Shown piece by piece: positions 22,045 through 33,661 of a stretch of 64,000 nt of DNA. Made by a program: the position numbers and the translations under genes. This DNA comes from Adiantum capillus-veneris (lineage: Eukaryota; Streptophyta; Polypodiopsida; Polypodiales; Pteridaceae). The notes beneath the pieces were generated by a model, which was not told where the DNA came from, ran no database searches, and saw only the letters and a list, made by a program, of their open reading frames with translations. The stretch lies in assembly GCA_014529385.2 (NCBI GenBank), contig CM043961.1, positions 16,854,978 to 16,918,977 of the forward strand. The letters are read 5' to 3'. The number at the start of each line of letters is the position of its first letter. Position 1 is the stretch's first letter.

Positions 22045-24082
22045 TGTAACATTTAATGGCCTAGTAACTTGTGTGTAGCGGAAAATAGCATGAACATAGT
22101 GAGCATTTCATTAGAATAGATTCCTAATGAGATTAACAAGAGTGCTTGGGTGGAGAAAGCAACAAAAAGCATAACACCTAGTTAGATAGCTTGAACAATA
22201 CTTCAAAAGAGAGAGAAATTAAGCAATTGACAACAGTTGAGGACCGGATTTGCATGGAGCCGGTCCCCCCTCCAAAAGGCTTTGTATTATGGTTTCTCCC
22301 ATCAAGAGAGACATTTTACAATACAATTTCTTGTGTTCCTTCAATACTAGCTAGTGCAATGAAGATGGAAACTTCATGCACTACGCAAAACACTTATCAA
22401 ACACAACATTAATTCCCTCACGGTCTCAGACCCAAGACCTCACACACCTTCGAAGATGGTGAGAGCTAGCGGGGTATGGGAGTAGATTGAGAGGAAGAAG
22501 GAGTATTCTTACGAGAAAGATGTACATCTCCTCACATAATCACTCATATTAGCATAGCTTAGCTTAGTAATTAGCATGGTAGAGGAGATGAGCATGCATT
22601 GAAGCTTGGCTCTTGGTTGGATTTGCATCACAAAGCCAAGAGTTGTTGGTGTAGGCCTCCCTTCTCACAAGCTTGGAGTAGGTGATAAGCTTTCTATTAA
22701 AGCTTGAGAAGGAGAGAGAGTCTCATTAGGAAAATTTTGAACTCATTTTTGGGCCTTTTAAGAGTGCCACATCATCAAAGTTGTACAAAAGAAAGCAACC
22801 CGGTAGACCCCTCTAAATATTGCTTAGAACCCCATGATATGACCTATCATTGGAAAGTTCTTGAAAAATGGATTCTAAAGAGCCAAGGTCCGAATATGAA
22901 AGTTATGCCATTTTTTTTCAATCAGCCAGGTTTTGTTACCGTTACCGTAATCTAAAATCACCTTTTTCTAGATCTACATGAAGGCAATGTCCGATACATG
23001 CATGCTATATATCAATAGATAGCATTTGAAGAGTAGATTCTAAATATCCAACCTCCGACAAGTTTGGATCTTATTTGCAAAAAATTTACCGATCCCCACT
23101 TTTTGAAAGCTATGCCACATCAACAATTCTTACAAGGCCCATTTTTGAGTCCAAACTTTTCCTATTGTCTTTACTTCACATATGAGCTAGTGTGAGTGTG
23201 TAGGTGATAATGCCTTTGAAAAATACGCCCCCTCTCTCTCTTGGTCGACCCCTCTTGCTATTTGCTCTTGCTAGGATCCTATTGGACCTCCCCAAGCTTA
23301 GCCAATGGTAATTAAGCAGCATAAGTGATAGCATTCTGACATGTGTCCCCCTTTCCCCTTTTGTGAGAGCTTTAGGTAATTATTTAATTCAACTAAACTC
23401 TCATTGGACCCCTTTGCATGCTGGCCAATAGGAATTAGGCAAGCCATTGGGCTGCTGAATGCTCATTGGTCCCCTTGGGAGACTGTCCAATAGTCTTCTA
23501 GAGAGCTTAATTCTTCCTGGTTCTTTTATTAAGCGTTTTTAAATTAATTAAACTAGATTAACTCTAGCCTAATTCTCATTGGTCCACCTCCAAGGCCATC
23601 CAATAGGAATTGGGTACACCTTGTGGGCATCTGGGCTAGGGAGCTGACATGTGTCCCTTATTCCCTTTGTGTAAAGGAAGCTTATGTGTGTGCGTGTGTG
23701 TGTGAGTTTCTCTCTCATCCCCTACTTGCAAGGCTCGCCCCCTCCTATGTAGGGATTGCCAAAGACTTTTGGGACACACACAAAGCATCCAATTCCCCCA
23801 ATGTTTGACCTTTGGACACAACCTTTGAATTTTGGAACCTTAGCATTTTGGAAGTCTTAATGGGCTGAACCTTAGGGTCTTTTAAGCCAATTGTTGCACA
23901 TGGCTCTTTTACAGATGGCCCCCCTTTGGATCCCTATTTTCCCTCCTTTGGATCCCTACTGTGTCCGTTCTGCTAGCTTAACCAATATTCTAGCTTTTTC
24001 TCCCCTGGTACTTCCCCATATTAAATGATCAGTTTAACATGAGAAAATCATTTAGGAGAAATAGATATTGATTATTATGACA
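22045..24082 (-). repeat. 3' LTR of the gypsy element
   Basis: 2,038 bp. It is longer than the partner LTR mainly because it retains 444 bp (22724-23167) that the other lacks. Over the shared first 690 bp the two differ at roughly 2% of positions, counted by eye. Confidence 0.92.
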
Positions 24083-24435
24083 CTACCTTTCTCTTGAAAT
24101 CATAGTCGTCCTCGACTATGGGGTAGAGAAGATAAAGCATATTCATTAGTCCTTTTCTTAGCGGGTAGAGGATCCCTATGTTACCCTACGGCATCATTCC
24201 ACAACGGATGACTAGTCCATTTGGCGCTTGAGAGCCTGAGGGTGCCGCAAGCATGTTTGCACATTAGTCCTATCATCTTCCATAGTAGAGTGACAAGCTC
24301 TACTTGGTGTTCGGGAGACGTCGTCTCCGCAAACTTGATCTAAGCATGCATACTACTTCATTTTTGTGCACAATAAAGAAAAAGAGAGTCTTATAAGACA
24401 AAAATTTTGTTCATTTTTAACATTTGTACATTTGC

Positions 24436-24642
24436 TTACTCTTGGGAAGCATTGTAAGCATTGACAAGGTTTAGGTTATCCTTTAATTGTATGCCTTGCA
24501 TCCATATAGCATCTTCAAAAGGATAATTCTTAAACTTAATAAGATATCGTCGGATAGTCTTTCCGCCTCTTAGTACCTTGTCTTCATGTCGACTCGGGCT
24601 GCAGCACCTCTTCTTGGTCCTCGATCTCTGGTGGGTCTTCAA
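24436..24642 (-). pseudogene. Chromodomain at the end of gypsy integrase
   Basis: The frame contains GGKTIRRYLIKFKNYPFEDA followed by IW, which matches the chromodomain core of plant chromoviruses (aromatic, basic, then E/D-A-x-W). The chromodomain targets integration to particular chromatin. It is in a different frame from the integrase ORF that ends at 24639, so at least one frameshift separates them. Confidence 0.75.
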
Positions 24643-26009
24643 TAGTTGGTTCTTGAGGTGGCTCTCCTTTGTAAGGCTTTAGTAGGCTCACATGGAAAGC
24701 ATTGTGTATGAGCCAATGGTTGGGAAACTTGATAGGCTATCTCATTGATTGGCCTAAGAATCTGGAAGGGACCATAGTACCTTTTTGCTAACTTAGCAAA
24801 GTACTTTTGGTGTCCTGTAGGATTCTTGCCCGTCATGTGCCTTAATCGAGGCTTGGGAAATTTGAGTAAGACCCAATCATTTTCTTTAAAGGCTTGGGCT
24901 CTTCTGTGCTTGTCAGTAGCAGCCTTTTGCCTTTGCTGTGAGATAGAGATATCATCCTTAATCTTTTGGAAAGATTCTTGTAGGTCTTGGCTATACTCAT
25001 CTCCAGCGAAGATCTTCCCGTGTACCTTAAGTAGCAAGGGACTTTTTGATCTTCCCTCAATTACCTCAAAAGGTGCTTTTCCCGTGGAAGTATGTACAGT
25101 GTTATTGTAGGCATACTCCACTAAGGGTAAGTACTTCTCCCATTGCGATCTTTGATCTACTTCTTTTACATAGGCTTTTAGTAGATCGAGAATTGTTAGG
25201 TTAGCTATTTCACTTTGGCCATCCGTTTGCGGGTGATAGGCCGAAGAGAAGTTTAGCCTTGTTCCTAAATTCTCAAAGAGACCCTTCCATAAGTTACGGG
25301 TCATTCTAGGATCTCTATCCGACACTATGGACATTGGCAAGCCTTGGTACTTGAAGATTTGTGAAATGAAGAGGGTTGCCATTTGATGGGCTTTGATAGT
25401 CTTTTTGACAGGTATAAAATGAGATTGTTTACTGAACCTGTCTACTATCATCCATATTCCCATAATCCCATGGAGAGACTTAGGCAATCCAAAGATAAAA
25501 TCCATGGATATGCTCTCCCATGGTGAATTAGGGATTGGCAAAGGTTGAAGCAATCCAAGTTGCTTCCGTCTATCAAACTTCGTCTTTTGGCATACCACAC
25601 ATTTAGAAACATACTCTTGTATGTTTGCTTTCATGGTAGGCCAATAGAAATATGTTTTAATCCCTTTTAGGGTAGACTGAATCCCTCTATGCCCTGCATA
25701 AGGAGGAGCATGAGATTCATACATTACTTTCTCACGTAGTGAGTTAGTAACACATAGTCTATTGCCATAGAGAAGATAACCATCTTGTAAAGTAAATGGT
25801 TCCTCTTTCTTCCCCTGTGCAAGGGCTGAAATCACATCTCTAAAATCGGGATCAATAGCATACTCATCTATCATAGAAGATAGATCATTGTGAGTTGCTA
25901 TGGAAACCGCATTCACTCTCGGCCGTCTTGAGAGTGCATCGGCTACATGATTATGCTTGCTAGCAATGTGAGCAATATGAAAATTAAATTGCGAAGAAAA
26001 TTTTCTCAC
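24639..26009 (-). pseudogene. Gypsy integrase with end of RNase H
   Basis: An open frame of 456 codons. It begins in the tail of RNase H (HIAHIASKHNHVADALSRRP), then has the integrase zinc domain (HAPPYAGHRG...CVVCQKTK, an HHCC finger) and the core with the acidic triad (SMDFIFGLP, SDRDPR, and E in YHPQTDGQSE), followed by GKAPFEV and the C-terminal domain with W-x-L. Integrase inserts the reverse-transcribed copy into the genome. The catalytic residues are intact, but this frame is cut off from RT/RNase H upstream by a frameshift near 26010 and from the chromodomain downstream. Confidence 0.9.
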
Positions 26010-26440
26010 CTCATTTGTTTGTCGGAGAGCTTGGTCTGCATCATGAAGTACTTAAGACTTTGGTGATCCGTTCGCAGAATGAAAGGAGTCCCCAATAAAT
26101 AGTGCTTCCATGAGTCTAAGGCATGTAGAACTGCAAGGAGTTCCTTTTCATATATGCCTAGAGCTTGCTCAACAGAGTCGAGCCTTCGACTTTCATAGCC
26201 TATGGTGTGCCCTTCTTGAAGCAAAACAGCTCCAAGGCAATCACCACAAGTGTCACATTGGACCTCAGATGGCTTTGAGAGATCCGGTAGTGTAAGCATA
26301 GGTTGAGAGATAAGCTTTTCGAAAAGCTTTTCGAAAGCATTGTTCTCTTTGGCAGACCATGTGTACCTAACATTTTTCTTTGTTAGGTTATGTAATGTTC
26401 CTGCTATTAGTGAGAACTTTTCTATGAAGCGTCTATAGTA
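26006..26440 (-). pseudogene. Gypsy RNase H segment
   Basis: The frame at 26006-26299 encodes an RNase H domain (CDTCGDCLGAVLLQEGHTIG, YEKELLAVLHALDSWKHYLL, LRTDHQSLKYF). The usual CDAS motif reads CDTC. The linker to RT (AYYRRFIEKF..., up to 26440) is in frame with RT but follows a TGA at 26444. RNase H degrades the RNA strand during reverse transcription. Confidence 0.85.
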
Positions 26441-26443
26441 TGC

Positions 26444-28129
26444 TCACATACCTATAAAGCTTCCTAACTCATGAAGATTCTTTGGTTTAGGCCATCCTTT
26501 TATTACCTCTAACTTTGATGGATACATTTGGATGCCATCTTGAGAGATAATGTGACCTAAATACTGAATCTCTTGCAAGAAAAATTCACTTTTCTTTCGA
26601 TTAACATAAAGTTTATTCTCTCTTAAAACTTGAAATATTACCTGGAGGTGTTGCTTGTGTTCGTCTAATGAATTATAGTAGATGATAATATCATCAAAGA
26701 ACACTCTAGTGAAGGTTCGATTGGGCCTGAACAGCTTCTCCATCAAGCGGTTGAATGTGGCTGGTGCATTGGTCAAGCCAAAAGGCATGACAATGTATTC
26801 GTAAAGACCAAATGTGGTGCGAAATGCGGTCTTTACAATGTATTGATCAACTATCCGTATTTGATGATAGCCACTTTTTAGGTCAATCCTACTGAAGTAG
26901 GTCGATCCTTGTAGCTTATCAAATAGGTCTTCTACTCGTGGAACGGGAAACCTATTCTTGATAGTGATCCTATTTAGTGCTCTATAGTCGACACACATAC
27001 GATATGTGCCGTCTTTCTTTTGCACTAATAGCACAAGTGAGCAAAATGGAGATGAGCTAGGCCTAACCATGCCCTTCTCAACTAACTCATGCACTTGCCG
27101 CATAATCTCCTCTTGTTGAGCTTGAGAAACTCTATAAGGAAGTTTGTTAGGCGGTGAACTTCCTGGAAGAAGTTCAATTGCATGGTCATCATTACCTCGT
27201 TTAGGAGGTAGCTCACAAGGGATGTCGTCAATAAAAACATCTTGAAACCCCTTGAGAAAATTGGATAACTCTAATTCCTTTTGGTTGCTTTTATCTTCTT
27301 TTGCTAAAGCATTAGGTTCATTTTGAGAATCTTTAACAAAAATCATGTACACGGAAATAGAGCTCTTTATTGACCTGTTGAAAGCTGGTGTATGTACAAT
27401 GGGGATAGTGTTGCTCATTTCCTTAGCATCTATATACATGTCTTTTTCCCTGAACTTAAATGAGATTCTCCTTTCAGGAAATTTAACATTGGCAGCCAGG
27501 CTGTCAAACCATGGTGCCCCTAGGATTACATCCTCATGCTTGAGAGGAGAGATAAAGAAGTCCTCTTTGTCCACATAGCTTTGAACATGAAGCCTCAATT
27601 TCCCGATTAAGGGAGTGACTGAAGCTTCTTGCTCCTTGAAAGCACTGTCTGCGGGTAGGACATCTCCCATCTCGTAGGCTTGTATGACTAGATTGGTGGC
27701 CAACTCTATAGATATAAAATTGTGAGTAGAACCAGGGTCAAAGAGAATAAAAGCATCATGTTCTCTTACCTTTCCCCAAGCATGGCATAGAGGAGATCCT
27801 TTGTGATGAGTTTGGTGAGTCTCCTCCTCTTGGATTTCAACCAAGGAAGCTCTAGAAGGATCTTGGCGGTTGTTCTTTTGGGGACAAGCGCGGTACGCAT
27901 GCCCTTGTTCGCCGCACTTGAAACACCGGTTATCCTTGCGATAACGCTCAAGCTCTTCAGAAGAGAGTTTGTTCTTACCTTTGTAAACTCCCTTCTCTTT
28001 AGCTTTGTTGGAGTTGCCCTTAGGAGACTTTTGGACATTGTCCTTCCCCTTAGGGTCATTGGAACCCTTGTTTTCCGTGGGCTTATTATTTCTTTTAGCC
28101 CCCGTTTGGAAATTTCTTTCGATTAACAT
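26444..28129 (-). pseudogene. Gypsy zinc knuckle, protease and reverse transcriptase (inner copy)
   Basis: An open frame of 561 codons. It has a CCHC zinc knuckle (CFKCGEQGHAYRAC, about residue 62), an aspartic protease with FDPGSTHNFIS (Pro in place of the usual Ser/Thr), and most of [50 protein letters not shown], and [10 protein letters not shown] (the YxDD-type site). It ends in a TGA at 26444 where the homologous frame continues into RNase H. Its first codons read across the duplication junction, so the start is not the original gag start. This is the intact-looking copy of the duplicated 1.5 kb segment. Confidence 0.9.
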
Positions 28130-29615
28130 AAAGTTTATTCTCTCTTAGAATTTGAAATATTACCTAGAGGTGTCGCTTGTGTTCGTCTAATGAATTAGAG
28201 TAGATGATGATATCATCAAAGAACACTCCAATAAACATTCGGTGAGGCGTGAATAGCTTCTCCATCAAGCTGTTGAATGTGGCTGGTGCATTGGTCAAGC
28301 CAAAAGGCATGACAATGTATTCTTAAAGACCAAACGTAGTGCAAAATGCGGTCTTTACAATGTCTTGATCAACTATCCTTATTTGATGATAGCCACTTTT
28401 TAGGTCAATCCTATTGAAGTAGGTGGACTCTTGTAGCTTATCAAATAGGTCTTCTACCCGTGGAACGGGAAACCTATTCTTGATAGTGATCCTATTTAGT
28501 GCTCTATAGTTGATACACATACGATATGTGCCATCTTTCTTTTGCACTAGAAGCACAGGAGAACAAAATGGAGATGAGCTAGGCCTAACCATGCCCTTCT
28601 CAACTAACTCATGCACTTGTTGCATAATCTCCTCTTGTTGAGCTTGAGAAACTCTATAAGGAGGTTTGTTAGGCAGTGAACTTCCTGGAAGAAGTTCAAT
28701 GCATGGTCATCATTGCCTCGTTTAGGAGGTATCTCACAAGGGAAGTCGTCAATAAAGACATCTTGAGACCCCTTGAGAAAATTGGATAACTCTAATTCCT
28801 TTTGATTTTCTTTGCTAAAACATTAGGTTCATTTTGAGAATCTTTGACAAAAATCATGTACACGGAAATAGAGCTCTTTATTGGCTTGTTGAAAGCTTGT
28901 GTATGTACAATGGGTATAGTGTTGCCCATTTCCTTAGCATCTATATACATATCTTTTTCCCTGACCTTAAAGGAGATTCTCCTTTCAGGGAATTTAACAT
29001 TGGCAACCATGCGATCAAACCATGGTGCCCCTAGGATTACATCCTCATGCTTGAGAGGAGAGATAAAGAAGTTCTCTTTGTCCACATAGATTTGGACATG
29101 GAGCCTCAATTTCCCGATTAAGGGAGTGACTGAAGCTTCTTGCCCCTTGAAAGCACCGTCTGCAGGTAGGACATCTCCCATCTCGTAGGTTTGTATGCCT
29201 AGCTTGGTGGCCAACTCTATAGATATAAAATTATGAGTAGAACCTGGGTCAAAGAGAATAAAAGCATCCTGTTTTCTTACCTTTTCCCAAGCATGGCATA
29301 GAGGAGATCCTTTGTGGTGAGCCTCCTCCTCTTGGATTTTGACCAAGCTAGCTCTAGGAGGATCATGGCAGTTGTTATTTTGGGGACAAGCGCGGTACGC
29401 ATGCCCTTGTTCGCCGCACTTGAAACATTGGTTATCCTTGAGATAACACCCAAGCTCTTTAGGAGAAAGTTTGTTTTTGCCTTTATAAACTCCCGTCTCT
29501 TTAGCTTTGTTGGAGTTTCCCTTAGGAGACTTTTGGACATTGTCCTTCCCCTTAGGCTCATTGAAACCCTTGTTTTCAAGGGGCTTAGAATTCCTCTTAG
29601 CCCCTGTTTGGAAAT
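28115..29615 (-). pseudogene. Extra tandem copy of gypsy zinc knuckle, protease and 5' RT
   Basis: This 1.5 kb repeats the segment at 26591-28114 in the same orientation. It encodes the same zinc knuckle (CFKCGEQGHAYRAC), protease (FDPGSTHNFIS, frame 28792-29346) and the first part of RT (frame 28323-28625). It is broken: a TAC to TAA change stops RT at 28323, a one-base loss near 28697 shifts the frame, and a short deletion lies near 28805. The joints contain the short shared sequence GGAAATT. The copies differ by several percent by eye, more than the two LTRs. Confidence 0.88.
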
Positions 29616-29718
29616 TGATTCAAGAGGCCACCATAGTATGATGTATTACTGCCAATATGGTGCGTGGCCTTTGGGAGTTGACATACTCCGCCATTTTTTA
29701 TGTTAAGCCCGCACAAAA

Positions 29719-30863
29719 TTACTGCTTTTGCTCTTCAAAATCCAACGTTTTGAAGACAGTGGCTTTGAGTTGTAGGTCCCAAAACTTGTCTACATATGTG
29801 TGGATAGATTCATAGGGAGAGAGCTTTAAGCTTCGCCATTCGGTGAGTAGTTTGTCTTTGGCATCGGTGGCCAAAAACTGCTTCACAATGGAAACTCTTA
29901 AAGCTTTCCATGTTCGTTGAGCTTCACCGTTTGCCCGTAGGCTAGACCACCATTGTCTGGTGGACTTTTGAAAGTGCATAGCTACATGGCGTAGCTTAGA
30001 GGACTCCGTGAAGCCCTCATCTCCGAACGCCGCATCAAATTGTTGAATAAAGGCCAAGACTTTGTCCGTAGCACCAAAAGTGCCATCATAGGTAAGGAAA
30101 GAGATGCTCTTCCCTCCCTCTTTGAACTTCTTGAGCTTGGATGACCTCTTCCACGCGGCATAGGATTTCCTATGGACTCTTCTTTTTTATGGTTCAAAGG
30201 TTGCACCATCACTTTCTCCAGAAGATGAAGAGTTTGAGGAAGATGGAGAAGAGAGTGACCTCTTTCTCGCCTTTTTCTTGCCTTGATCTTCGTTGTCTTG
30301 ACCATCACTTTCATAAGAGGAAGAGGATGAAGAAGATGGTGTCCTCTTTCTCACATTTTTCTTCTCTTGCTTTTTGTCATCCCTCTTTGAAGTATGGTGT
30401 GGAGAAGTATGTGATGGTCTTCTCCGTTTTGGAGGTGATGGAGAGTGTTTAACCGGCCGTCTTCATGGAGCCATCTCTGTCGAGGTGGCGGGAGACTCAC
30501 TTCTTTCTCGTTCCTTCGGTGGAGGCTCTTGAGTTCTCCTTTGAGAAGGAGTGCGTCATCAAGGAGCGAATTTATGAGCCCTTCATAGGGATCCTCTTCT
30601 TCTTCCCGAATTGGAGAGAGACCTCTTTTGGAAGTCTCGCAAGGAGGCTTCCTAGGTGTTCTCCCGTCATGGTGGGGAGCTTGGAGAATCCCATGAGCAC
30701 GAAGCCGTCGTTGCACTTCACTTTGGAGGGATGGATTGCCCATGGCTTGTTGAATCCTAGAAACAAGATAGTTAACAAGCATTGGGGCATCATTAGTAGC
30801 TTGCTCATTAGCAAAATCAAAGTTATCAACATTAATTTCACTCTCTTTACTATTGTAAGCCAT
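29719..30863 (-). pseudogene. Gypsy gag (capsid) remnant
   Basis: The N-terminal part (30351-30863, 170 codons) and the capsid core (29719-30057) are in different frames. The core carries the retrotransposon gag pattern (FQKSTRQWWSSLRA, RVSIVKQFLATDAKDKLLTEW, SIHTYVDKFWDLQ). The bridge, at 30180-30350 in a third frame, is rich in Ser and Lys. Gag builds the particle in which the RNA is copied. At least two frameshifts make this copy non-functional. Confidence 0.85.
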
Positions 30864-31263
30864 TCTAACAACTTTTAGGTGTACTTTGGCACTTCAAGCC
30901 CTAGTTGCTACTCCTCTTTACCCCTTTAGAAAAAGCTCTCAAGCTACTGTACCCATGGCTCGAATACCATTAATTGCAAGGAATAGAAGGGAGGGTCGTT
31001 CAACACCAAAACAGCACCGGCTCCTGTTAAGCTTCTAATAGCTCAATAGTGGTTAAGCTGTAGGCAAAGCTGCAGGCAAGCCCCGTAGGACTCCACTATT
31101 AAGACCATAGCTCTCGACAGTGATGCCCCTTTAACTGCACAAAGACAGGCGCACTGCAAGGCTGAAAAATCCCTATTCTACTTACTCACATGCAATTAAT
31201 AGTACCAACCATTTATAGCTAGCTTCAGGACCTCCCTTCTTGAGCAAGAAAGAGAAACCTTGT

Positions 31264-31275
31264 GCTCTGATACCA
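31264..31275 (-). other. tRNA-iMet primer binding site of the gypsy element
   Basis: GCTCTGATACCA on the plus strand is TGGTATCAGAGC on the minus strand. It lies one base inside the 5' LTR and fixes the element's orientation. Confidence 0.93.
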
Positions 31276-31276
31276 A

Positions 31277-32838
31277 TGTAACATTTAATGGCATAGTAAC
31301 TTGTGTGTAGCGGAAAATAGCATGAACATAGTGAGCATTTCATTAGAATAGATTCCTAATGAGAGTAACAAGAGTGCTTGGGTGGAGAAAGCAACAAAAA
31401 GCATAACACCTAGTTAGATAGCATGTACAATACTTCAAAAGAGAGAGAGATTAAGCAATTGACAACAGTTGAGGACCGGATTTGCATGGAGCTGGTCCCC
31501 CCTCCAAAAAGCTTTGTATTATGGTTTCTCCCATCAAGAGAGACATTTTACAATACAATTTCTTGTGTTTCTTCAATACTAGCTAATGCAATGAAGATGG
31601 AAACTTCATGCACTACGCAAAACACTTATCAAACACAACATCAATTCCCTTACGGTCTCAGACCCAAGACCTCATACACCTTCGAAGATGGTGAGAGCTA
31701 GAGGGGTATGGGAGTAGATTGAGAGGAAGGAGTATTCTTACGAGAAAGATGTACATCTCCTCACATAATCACTCATATTAGCATAGCTTAGCTTAGTAAT
31801 TAGCATGGTAGAGGAGATGAGCATGCATTGAAGCTTGGCTCTTGGTTGGATTTGCATCACAAAGCCAAGAGTTGTTGGTGTAGGCCTCCCTTCTCACAAG
31901 CTTGGAGTAGGTGATAAGCTTTCCATTAAAGCTTGAGAAGGAGAGAGAGTCTTCTTTACTTCACATATGAGCTAGTGTGAGTGTGTAGGTGATAATGCCT
32001 TTGAAAAATCCGCCCCCTCTCTCTCTTGGTCGACCCCTCTTGCTATTTGATCTTGCTAGCATCCTATTGGACCTCCCCAGGCTTAGCCAATGGTAATCAA
32101 GAGCATAAGTGATAGCCTTCTTACATGTGTCCCCCTTTCCCCTTTTGTGAGAGCTTTAGGTAATTATTTAATTCAACTAAACTCTCATTAGACCCCTTTG
32201 CCTCCTGGACAATAGGAATCAGGCAAGCCATTGGGCTGCTGAATTCTCATTGGTCCACTTGGGAGACTGTCCAATAGTCTTCTAGAGAGCTTAATTCTTA
32301 TTGGTTCTTTTATTAAGCGTTTTTAATTTAATTAAACTAGATTAACTCTAGCCTAATTCTCATTGGTCCACCTTCAAGGCCATCCAATAGGAATTGGGTA
32401 CACCTTGTGAGCATCTGGGCTAGGGAGCTGACATGTGTCCTTCATTCCCTTTGTGTAAAGGAAGCTTGTGTGTGTGTGTGTGAGTTTCTCTCTCATCCCC
32501 TATTTGCAAGGCTCGCCCCCTCCTATGTAGGGATTGCCAAAGACTTTTGGAACACACACAAAGCATCCAATTCCCCCAATGTTTGACCTTTGGACACAAC
32601 CTTTGAATTTTGGAACCTTAGCATTTTGGAAGTCTTAATGGGCTGAACCTTAGGGTCTTTTAAGCCCATTGTTTTACATGGCTCTTTTACAGATGCCCCC
32701 CCCTTTGGATCCCTACTGTGTCCGATCTGCTAGCTTAACCAATATTCTAGCTTTTTCTCCCTTGCACTTCCCCATATTAAATGATCAATTTAACATGAGA
32801 AAATCATTTAGGAGAATTAGATATTGATTTTTATGACA
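31277..32838 (-). repeat. 5' LTR of the gypsy element
   Basis: 1,562 bp. It carries a clean 444-bp deletion relative to the 3' LTR, joined at a TCT shared by both deletion ends. Confidence 0.92.
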
Positions 32839-33569
32839 TCATGTGTGTTGCGGCCTTGGCATTGCCTTCATGGAATTCAATTGTGCAGGGCCATACTTGC
32901 CATAAAGGTGCCTTGCACAGTACAACCAAGGAGGAGGAGGAGTGCCATGACGTAATCACCGCCAGTTGCGCCATAATGCAGTAGAGGACGAGCGAGGAGT
33001 GTAGGTTTCAGCAATTAGGCGTTAATGAAGAACCCTTTCCAAGTTTTTTACTATGACAAGCTTGCATGATGGGTGCTCGAGTGTGGGGAGGGCATGAGAG
33101 CCTTAGCCCACAGGCAATGGTTAAAGATCCCACACGAGGAGTTTGAACATGTATGATATTGCTTCTGATGCCGGTGCATCCGTGTACGGGTTGACAATAA
33201 TACTATTATGTTGCTACATGGATGCCCTTGCTTAGCATAACAATAGAGGAGGCTTTTGATTGACCCGAACCAATGCAGAAACGTAGCAATGAGGGGCTGA
33301 GCCAAAGAGAAACCTGTGTCGACAATGATTTATGGTCAATCGGCCTATACTATTGTACTTGGGGCGCCTGGTCAAAGGCTTTTGAACGAGGTATTAAAGG
33401 TCAGGTCAGGTGGTTTATTGCACACCTGCCATAAAAAAAAACGAGTAAGGGCCCTCCTTTGTCTCCTTTCCTCTCTAGAGCATGCCTGTAGAGGCTGCTT
33501 CTGGTCGTTCTCTCGCTCCTCTCTCTTCATGAGGTCTTTGGGGCGGTCCTCATATAAACGTTTGAGCTC

Positions 33570-33584
33570 CTCCTCCTCCTCCTC

Positions 33585-33657
<73 letters not shown>
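33570..33657. repeat. Microsatellite (TCC)n(TC)n
   Basis: A short TCC run passes into a TC run of about 70 bases. Confidence 0.95.

Positions 33658-33661
<4 letters not shown>

Larger units (their letters stand above)
22045..32838 (-). mobile_element. Ty3/gypsy chromovirus, decayed, with internal tandem duplication
   Basis: A 10.8 kb LTR retrotransposon on the minus strand. The 5' LTR is at 31277-32838 and the 3' LTR at 22045-24082, both beginning TGTCATAA and ending GTTACA when read on the minus strand. The tRNA-iMet primer site is at 31264-31275, one base from the 5' LTR, and a polypurine tract (AAGAGAAAGGTAG on the minus strand) lies at 24083-24095. Coding order is gag, zinc knuckle, protease, RT, RNase H, integrase, chromodomain, which identifies a chromovirus. 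A 1.5 kb segment is present twice in tandem. Frameshifts or stops occur in gag, in the extra copy, between RT and RNase H, before integrase and before the chromodomain, so this copy is not autonomous. No 5-bp target duplication is visible (flanks TCGGG and TCATG). Confidence 0.92.

Noticed and set aside
27766-28059. Basic ORFs at 27766-28059 and 29277-29579
   Set aside because: They are out-of-frame readings of the zinc-knuckle region; the true frame contains CFKCGEQGHAYRAC.
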